Shown here: in pieces, positions 57,454 through 64,000 of the stretch | Numbering within the stretch: position 1 is the stretch's first letter | Layout of the letters: each line of letters begins with the position of its first letter | Assembly: GCA_036971475.1 (NCBI GenBank) | Contig: JBAIZL010000001.1 | Coordinates: 279,037,925 to 279,101,924, forward strand | DNA from: Prosapia bicincta | Lineage: Eukaryota; Arthropoda; Insecta; Hemiptera; Cercopidae | Direction: 5' to 3' | DNA: 64,000 bases | Translations under genes and position numbers: made by a program | Notes under the pieces: model-generated | What the model was told of the DNA's origin: nothing | Seen by the model: the letters and a program-made list of their open reading frames with translations, nothing else | Database searches by the model: none

Positions 57454-58795
57454 ATTTCTCAATTATTTATTTCAAGGTAGGTTTGTAACTTTTCTATTTA
57501 TTTTTAGATAAATAAATTTTCTAGAGCTTTCTTTTTTTAATAACAAGTTTAATCTATCATTTAAAACAATTTCTTAGCAATTATAAGTTCTATTAATAAA
57601 TTACAAATTTTTTTCTTTTTTTAGGTTTTACAAATTTACTATAAGTTTCCTCTATTATAATAAGTCTTATTACTCTAAATTGTCTTTCTCTTTTGGGCAG
57701 CAACAATTTTTATTTAATTTAGCCTAAATTGATTTTAATTTTTGGTTTAGCACAAGCTCTCTTAATCTCGGGTTATCTGGTAGGTTTTAAATTTTGAATA
57801 ACGAAATCTTATTTGGCACTCTAAAGTACAAGAACAAAAAAAAAATCTAAACTATAAATGTTATAAACTATGTTACAAATTAATTTATTTCTAAGTAAAA
57901 TTGTTCCTTAATATTCTTTCTAAATGTTTTCTTTTATAGTTTAATTTTATAATAAATTCACTGGTTTCTTTTCTTTTATAAGTCTGATTTCAAAATTTCA
58001 AAATGTAGTAATGGATCTAGCCTAGATACTTAAGTGTTTTAGATTGCAGATTCCACTTTTCGGCCTTTATCAAAATATTTAATAAGATCTGTTTTTAAAT
58101 AAATAGTTTTAATTAATTTTCTTGAAAGTATTTTGTAGTGTTAATTGAATTCGAGACTAACACCCCGCACTAAGTTTAAATTCTTCAAATTTGATTGGCC
58201 AATTCTGAAACACGTCTGTCTTGTTTGAGTAGGTTTGAACAACTGAAGCGACGCTAAGCCACGCATTTAAAAATGGCTAAACCTAACTATTTCCTTTTTT
58301 TAATTGTTGTTACCGGCTTTACGGATGCTGTATTCACTGCCTTTGGTACATTTCATGTTCTTAATAACTAGATTTTAATTTCTTTGCAGGTAACTGCATT
58401 TAAATATTATATCTCCCGACTAAGTTTAAATTATCAGCTGTTCTGTTTACAATGCGCGTGCACCTCACTGAATATGTTAGTCATCCCGTTTTGGTCAACT
58501 TTTGTGCAATCTAAAATGGTTTCACTTTCTTAACACTTCAAGGCTTTTACTTTTATTTACATTGTTTTAGTGTTCTTTACAAACTGTTACACATTAAATT
58601 GTTTCTATTATATTGTTTTTTTTATAGTGGTTATTGTTCTAAACTTGTGATTAAATGTTACGATTTTGCCAATTTAGGTTATGTTTACATTTTTCTCTTT
58701 TTTCATAATTGGTTATTTTATGGTTTGAATTTACTTACATATTTATGTTATATTATACATAGTGCCTTTCTTACTTGCTATTCCAAAATGTTACA
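57447..58795 (-). mobile_element. Possible diverged solo LTR, reverse orientation
   Basis: Read on the minus strand the right end begins ATTGTAACATTTTGGAATAG, similar to the LTR start at 59642 (ATTATAACATTTATAGAATG). An internal stretch AACCCGAGATTAAGAGAGC resembles the LTR's AACCCCGAGATATCAAGAG. It also sits between AT-type tracts. The other end does not match clearly, so this is tentative. Confidence 0.35.

Positions 58796-58833
<38 letters not shown>
58796..58833. repeat. (TA)n-(TG)n microsatellite
   Basis: Short TA run then 29 bp of TG; right border of the DNA interrupting the hAT pseudogene. Confidence 0.85.
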
Positions 58834-59512
58834 CAATTGTGGGCAACAAGGGTCAATGTACGAATCTCCCCATTTTAAAAGAGTGTTTAGTGTCTTCTTA
58901 TGAAAACATAACAAACCAAATAAAGGAAAGCATAATTGAGCACCTTCAAAGTTTAGCAACCTTATTCAGAGAATACTTTCCTGAGGCAGATCATTATGAG
59001 AGTTGGATTAGAAATCCGTTCTGCTTCCCTGAAAGAGAAAAGTTCCAGAAGTGGAACCAGATCAACTTATAGGCCTAAGCAGCAGTGTCACATTAAAAAA
59101 TGTTTTTAACAGTGAGGAGATTGTAAAATTATGGTAGACAGTACGTAGAGATTATAAAGCACTCAGTGATAAGCCAATGAAGATAATACTACCTTTTCCA
59201 ACTACCTACAATGTGAACAGGCATTATACACTATGTGCTTCAAAAATAAATATGGGAATCAGCTTTATATGCAGTATGATTTCAGAGTAAAAGTGTCAAG
59301 TATAGAACCTAACATTTCCGAAATCATAAACTCAAAGGACAGATTCTACTCATCTCACTGAAATTATTATTAAGTTATAAGTTATAGCAATAACATTATA
59401 TAATAATTTTGAAATAATAATATTAATAATATTCTCATTAGTTTTCCTCTGTTTATAGTAATTAAAACTTGTGATACTGAATTGTTTTTACTTCATTAAC
59501 TCATTAACTTCA

Positions 59513-59585
59513 TCTCCCGAAACGGCCGTCCTCAACAAGCAAAGTAAGTGCTACTATAGGCAAGTTTAAAACATTTAAAAGTGTT
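59513..59585. repeat. Family E fold-back, one arm only
   Basis: CATCTCCCGAAACGGCCGTC, then CTCAACAAG and AAGTAAGTGCTACTATAGGC, matching the right arm of 10391-10610. The first half of the hammerhead-like core is missing. Confidence 0.7.
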
Positions 59586-59587
59586 TA

Positions 59588-59598
59588 GTATATATGTA

Positions 59599-59641
<43 letters not shown>
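59588..59641. repeat. (TA)n tract, target of the LTR element
   Basis: AT-alternating sequence that ends where the 5' LTR starts. Confidence 0.85.
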
Positions 59642-59648
<7 letters not shown>

Positions 59649-61058
59649 CATTTATAGAATGGGCTATATAATATTATTTAAGAATTGGAAAATAGATGAG
59701 AAATAACTCACTCAAAATTTAGAAAAAAATTCATTAAAAGATTGGTTAGGTTAAAATTGAAACTAAATTCTGGTAAAAGCCTAGGAATTGTAAACAAGGT
59801 TTTTGAACTGGAAATGTATTAGGAAATTTGTTATATCAAATAACCTAACACATAAATTAAAATAAGATAATCTAATAATAGTTATGTGTAAACAAATTTG
59901 TAAACTGTAGGAACATAGGGCTAAGTAATTACTTGAAGGAAAAAGTGAAAAAACGATTGTAAACAATGTAAGGTTATGTTTATGAAAGACCAAGCAAAAC
60001 ACACACAATTCGGAAATATCACAAAAGTAAAACACAAAGACACTTCACACACTAATAATATTAATAAAATAAACACTGGAAACTTTATTAAGGATCGGAA
60101 AATTAAAACAGTAAGTTTCAACCAAAGTTAACAAGATTAAAACTGGTGAAAATAGTTCGTTGACATTAACAGCTGTAAAAACATGTGTGAAAGTCTAGTG
60201 GAAAGAAATCGAACTAAATTATAACCCATATGTGTTTTTTTTGAAGAAGAAAGCCGCCATATTTGTAAGATTTTTAAAAGAAAATAGAAGGACGCGTAGT
60301 GAGAGTTGAGTTGGGAATGGCGTGGTGACGCTCTAATACCAGACCTTGCTGGGCAGTCAAAATTCTATTTATTTGGAAAGAGTTCGTCTAAATTATACAG
60401 TTTTGTGAGTAAACTTGGCCAGATTAAACAGGAATAAGAAAATTGAAAGAGTTAATACAGTGAAAATATAATTTGAAAGAACTAAAACGGATTTAAGTGT
60501 GTGAATTGTTTAATTGGAGAGAACGGGAATTTACGTAAGCGACCAGCAAAATTTTGATCTTTATTAAGTTGAGTAATAGCGCTATAAAAATAACTTTAGT
60601 GGACTTTTAAGATAGTAAAGAAGTTTAAATTTGTATATTAGGATATCTTATAGTTAATTAATAGTTCGAAATAATCCAGTTCAAATAGTTTGGCCTTTTT
60701 TTTGCATTTTCAAAATTTAATATTGTTTGTTCAAAATTTATTTAATTCACCTAAGAATTTCTAAAAATATAGCCCATACTATAACCCCGAGATATCAAGA
60801 GATCTTAAACTAGCCAAAGGTATTAAAATGTGGTAACTAAAAAAATTAAAAGAAAATAAGAAATAGTATATTTTGTTAAAAAATTGTTAAGTTGTAAAAT
60901 TTTGTTTTGTGTATTGTTTAATGTTGAGATGAAATTGAAATAATAAATGTTTTGAATTGTTCTTGAGTAGTTTTTTGGTTTTGGTTATTAAATAGAAATA
61001 ATATATCTTCATAAAATAGTAAAACCCCGTTGCGTCTGTTTTATAATTATGTTATAAT
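59642..61058 (+). repeat. 5' LTR, 1417 bp
   Basis: Starts ATTATAAC and ends GTTATAAT, an exact inverted terminal pair, instead of the usual TG...CA. The primer-binding site follows directly. The first 105 bases are identical to 63896-64000. Confidence 0.9.
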
Positions 61059-61076
61059 TGGCGCCCAACGTGGGGC
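61059..61076 (+). other. Primer-binding site
   Basis: TGGCGCCCAACGTGGGGC directly after the LTR. TGGCGCC is the usual start of a site complementary to the 3' end of a tRNA (Lys-type or similar); the exact tRNA is not determined. Confidence 0.8.
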
Positions 61077-61340
61077 TCGATAAAATAAGAGATAAAATTT
61101 ATTTAGAGAGATTTTGAAATAAAATTAATTTAGAACTTTTTATATGAAAAACATTTGAACTGGAAATAGATTTAGAAAAATTTTGTAAAATTAAACACTG
61201 AGTTGAAGAGTCAAGGCTAGGTTTATAGTATATATAAAAATTGTTTAATTTTGTATAATAAGTTACTTACAGCTAAAAAAAGAAAAAATATAGGCGAGCT
61301 GGTAGTTGTAGGGGACTAGGAAAAAGGGACAATTTTGGAA

Positions 61341-62222
61341 ATGAAAGAAATAAAAGTGGAAGGCACAGATATGCCAATAGGAAACATTGAAGTAGAAGAA
61401 GATAGGGGACTACCTATGCAAACCCAACAAAAAAAATGGGGAAATGATGAGAATGAAGATTTGAGGGTAATGATGAGAACTCTAATAAAAATTAATGCAA
61501 ACTTCTTAAAAGAAATGAAGGAGGATTCGGAATCCATAAAAGAGGAACTTAGGGAGGAAAATAGGAAAATGATGGAGGACATGAGGCGACAGTGGAGGAC
61601 AGAGAATAATGATGTAGTAGAGGATGTGAGAAGAGACTTAGAGGAGAAAGATAGAGAATTAGAGGAGGAGATTAAGGAAAATTTTGAGGAAACAAATGAA
61701 ATAATAGCTGATGTGGTAGAAATTAATGAAAAAGAGATAGAGAAAGTAGAAAATATAACAAAGCAAAACAGGGAAGAGTTAAGAGTTTTAAATAGGGAGA
61801 TAGGGAAAGTGAAGAAAAACACAGAAGAGTTAGGAGAGTTAAAATTAAGAAATGAAGTAGGAAAGATGGAGGTACTGCAAATAAAAAATTTAACAATTCA
61901 AACCGCAACTAATAAGAAAATTGAAAAGATTAATAAAATGAAAATGGTAATAGGAGAAAGAGGAGGAGTTAAATATCCGTCTCAATGCTTAGTGGTACAA
62001 AGCTTATTGAGAGAAATGATCATAGGTACGGATATGTTAATGAATGTGGAGGTACAACTCGAGTTTGGAAAATGGGAAATGGAATTTAAATATGAGAGTA
62101 ACACAGAAAATAGAACTTATGAAGCAGATGGGAGATACAATGGAGATGTAAACGGTGTTAAGGCCAGGACAGGCGTGGGGACAAGAAAAGAGCATGGTGC
62201 CCACAGTCAATTGGAAAACTAA
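61341..62222 (+). CDS. Gag-like coiled-coil ORF of the LTR element
   Basis: 293 codons from ATG 61341. Residues 30-190 are strongly charged (Glu, Lys, Arg) with heptad-like spacing, as in a coiled coil (EEIKENFEETNEIIADV, NREELRVLNREIGKVKKN). No zinc knuckle is seen. Near residues 215-250, YPSQCLVVQSLLREMIIGTD and VEVQLEFGKWEMEF look like the second half of a retropepsin ('LVVxxLxxxVILGTDxL'). The C terminus is not recognised. This is the only long open frame of the element, and its openness contrasts with the decayed sequence after it. Confidence 0.65.
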   Translation: MKEIKVEGTDMPIGNIEVEEDRGLPMQTQQKKWGNDENEDLRVMMRTLIKINANFLKEMKEDSESIKEELREENRKMMEDMRRQWRTENNDVVEDVRRDLEEKDRELEEEIKENFEETNEIIADVVEINEKEIEKVENITKQNREELRVLNREIGKVKKNTEELGELKLRNEVGKMEVLQIKNLTIQTATNKKIEKINKMKMVIGERGGVKYPSQCLVVQSLLREMIIGTDMLMNVEVQLEFGKWEMEFKYESNTENRTYEADGRYNGDVNGVKARTGVGTRKEHGAHSQLEN

Positions 62223-62269
62223 GACCATAGGAAACCCAGAAATAGAGATTAAATAGAGGAAACAAATTT

Positions 62270-62330
62270 ATAGGCATTAATCGACACAGGCAGTAAAATG
62301 ACATGTATCAAGGAGAACTGGAAAAGAAAA
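62270..62330 (+). pseudogene. Retropepsin active-site remnant
   Basis: After an in-frame stop the sequence reads ALIDTGSKMTCIKENW, the aspartic protease active-site motif (D-T-G-S). It lies after, not before, the IIGTD-like half in the preceding frame, so the two protease halves are in reverse order. No RT, RNase H or integrase follows. Confidence 0.6.
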
Positions 62331-63895
62331 ATAATAATAAAATAGGAAGGGAGATATTAAATATAGGTAAAGGAAGCAATATGAATAAACTCTAGGTGAT
62401 TATGTGTATAAGAAAACGTTAGCAGGAGATAAGTTTTAAGGGATGGTAACTATATCTACGATAATTTATTGGAAACTTCGTCGAGTAATGAATAAAGATA
62501 AAATTATGTATATTTAAACTTCGTCGTATTGTAAGGGAGAATATGCGTTGATAAATAATGGAACTTCGTCGTATATATTATATATTATAAAAGAAATATG
62601 AATCTATGATAATAAATATTAAAGCATCGTTGTAATAAAAATATGGTAATTGTGTATTTAAACTTCGTCGTATTGTAAGGGAGAATCTGCGTTGATAAAT
62701 AAGTATTAAAACAAAATTTATATTCGTTGATATAGGGATAGTGTAATCGAAGGAACTATAGATATGATCAAATAGAGGATATGAAATTGCCGCCTTTAAA
62801 AATATTAGATGTTAAACTTCATACAAAATAAACTGATATGATATAAGAAAATAATTGAACTGGATGTGAGATTGGAAGGGGAGATAAAATACTAACTTAG
62901 AACTGAGAGTTAGATGAAGCTAAAAGCAAAATAAATATGAGATAAATGATAAACAGAGTAGTGACAAGGGGAAATAAGTTAAAATATATTAAATAACCTA
63001 ATTAAACAGAGATAGCAGGGATAAAAACGGAAGGAGTACAAGTAGGGTGCAATGTAAAGATAAAGATAGGTATATTCTGGATGAGCATAACAATATAAAA
63101 AGGGGAAATATAATTTGGAAAAAGGGGAATTTGAAAATAAAATGAAATATATAAATAACGTCGATAATATGTGAAATAAAATAAATGTCTACGTTAATAA
63201 GTGGAGGTAAGGTGAATTACCGTCATATATATATATGTAACAAAGTATATAGTATAATAAAGAGTTTAAAAAAAAAAAAATAATAATAATAATAAAATAA
63301 TAGTAATATGAAATTGGGGTTAAATTTAATATAGTTGTGTTCAGATAGAGTTGATAGATTTATAACTGAAGTGAGGTTGAGGCAAGGTTAAGACAAATTA
63401 ATTTTAATTGAAAAAAAAAAAATTTATGATGAATAAGTGGGAGGATGCGAAAAAAGAGATAGTAAATAGAATAATAAATAACAACATATAAAATTAATGA
63501 AATAGTATTATGCGAGTTTTAAACTAGTATAAACCATGTAAGACAAGTAGCTTGAAGTTTCAGCTCAGTATTTGATTGGTAAAGAGTTAAGATAAAATTG
63601 TATTATAGAATTAAGTATAAATGGACGAAAGTGGACAGATGAAGGTATAAATGACTTTTAAGTGGACAATTATAAAAGTGGTAAAGACAATGGACAATAA
63701 GTTAGCCAAAGTGTTGAGGTATAACGTACTCAATAAAAATGTGTTCAGGTAGTTATTAAATAAAATGTACAAGTAGGAAATAAATGTTAATTTAAAAAAA
63801 AAAATATGTATATTTAAGCAAGCTTGTAAAATGTAAAAAAAATGTGTAATGTAGATATTAGGATTATTTTTTTTGTTTAAATTAAATTAGGGGAC
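62331..63895 (+). other. Non-coding interior of the LTR element
   Basis: No coding recognised. A 50-bp block (TTTAAACTTCGTCGTATTG, then TAAGGGAGAAT) is repeated at 62508-62557 and 62652-62701 with two differences. Extra AACTTCGTCG pieces occur near 62473 and 62561. A purine stretch AGGGGA at 63889-63894, just before the 3' LTR, is the likely polypurine tract. Confidence 0.7.
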
Positions 63896-64000
63896 ATTAT
63901 AACATTTATAGAATGGGCTATATAATATTATTTAAGAATTGGAAAATAGATGAGAAATAACTCACTCAAAATTTAGAAAAAAATTCATTAAAAGATTGGT
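63896..64000 (+). repeat. 3' LTR, cut by the window edge
   Basis: Identical to the first 105 bases of the 5' LTR, beginning ATTATAAC. The identity suggests a young insertion. The far end and the target duplication are outside the window. Confidence 0.92.

Overview
The window is animal nuclear DNA, very AT-rich, with split genes and dense transposable elements. The gene content and repeat mix (Penelope-like, mariner, pogo/Tigger, hAT, piggyBac, Merlin and fold-back elements) point to an arthropod, most likely an insect. I cannot name the order or species from sequence alone. No bacterial operons, CRISPR arrays or rRNA genes are visible.

Two host genes can be rebuilt from splice sites, both on the minus strand. 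The first is a complete five-exon gene (32170 down to 16631) for a 164-residue protein with four membrane spans. It is hidden because every exon is short and the introns are full of repeats. The second is the 3' part of RABL3, a Rab-like small GTPase: three exons at 55561-55416, 53265-53152 and 45576-45397. Its upstream exons were not found and probably lie beyond the window.

Layout. 1-5000: unassigned DNA, a perfect palindrome and a pogo-type MITE. 5000-8100: a fold-back element split by a pogo MITE, a 1.2-kb purine-rich minisatellite with higher-order structure, and a broken Merlin transposase. 8500-13750: a cluster of fold-back elements between (AT)n tracts. 14800-32200: the four-span protein gene, whose introns hold a Penelope-like element, piggyBac fragments, a LINE 3' end, hAT MITEs and more fold-backs. 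32300-44110: large palindromes, two mariners (one inside a Penelope-like element) and a Tigger element between the arms of a fold-back. 45400-55600: RABL3, with a decayed LINE, a gutted pogo element and Jerky-type remnants in its introns. 55750-59400: a ZBED-type hAT transposase pseudogene split by AT-rich DNA. 59640-64000: an LTR retrotransposon with 1.4-kb LTRs and almost no coding capacity.

The most interesting signal is a recurring RNA-structure motif in many otherwise unrelated fold-back elements. It is a hammerhead-ribozyme-like core: seven bases resembling CTGANGA, one extra base, a hairpin, GAAA, a short self-complementary stretch, then a base followed by sequence that pairs with the flank upstream of the core. 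At several loci all three helices can be drawn. In two or three families the core has U and A at the two positions that pair as C3-G8 in known hammerheads, which looks like compensated change. One family is tied to the C-terminal coding end of a Penelope-like element, a retroelement class known to carry hammerheads.
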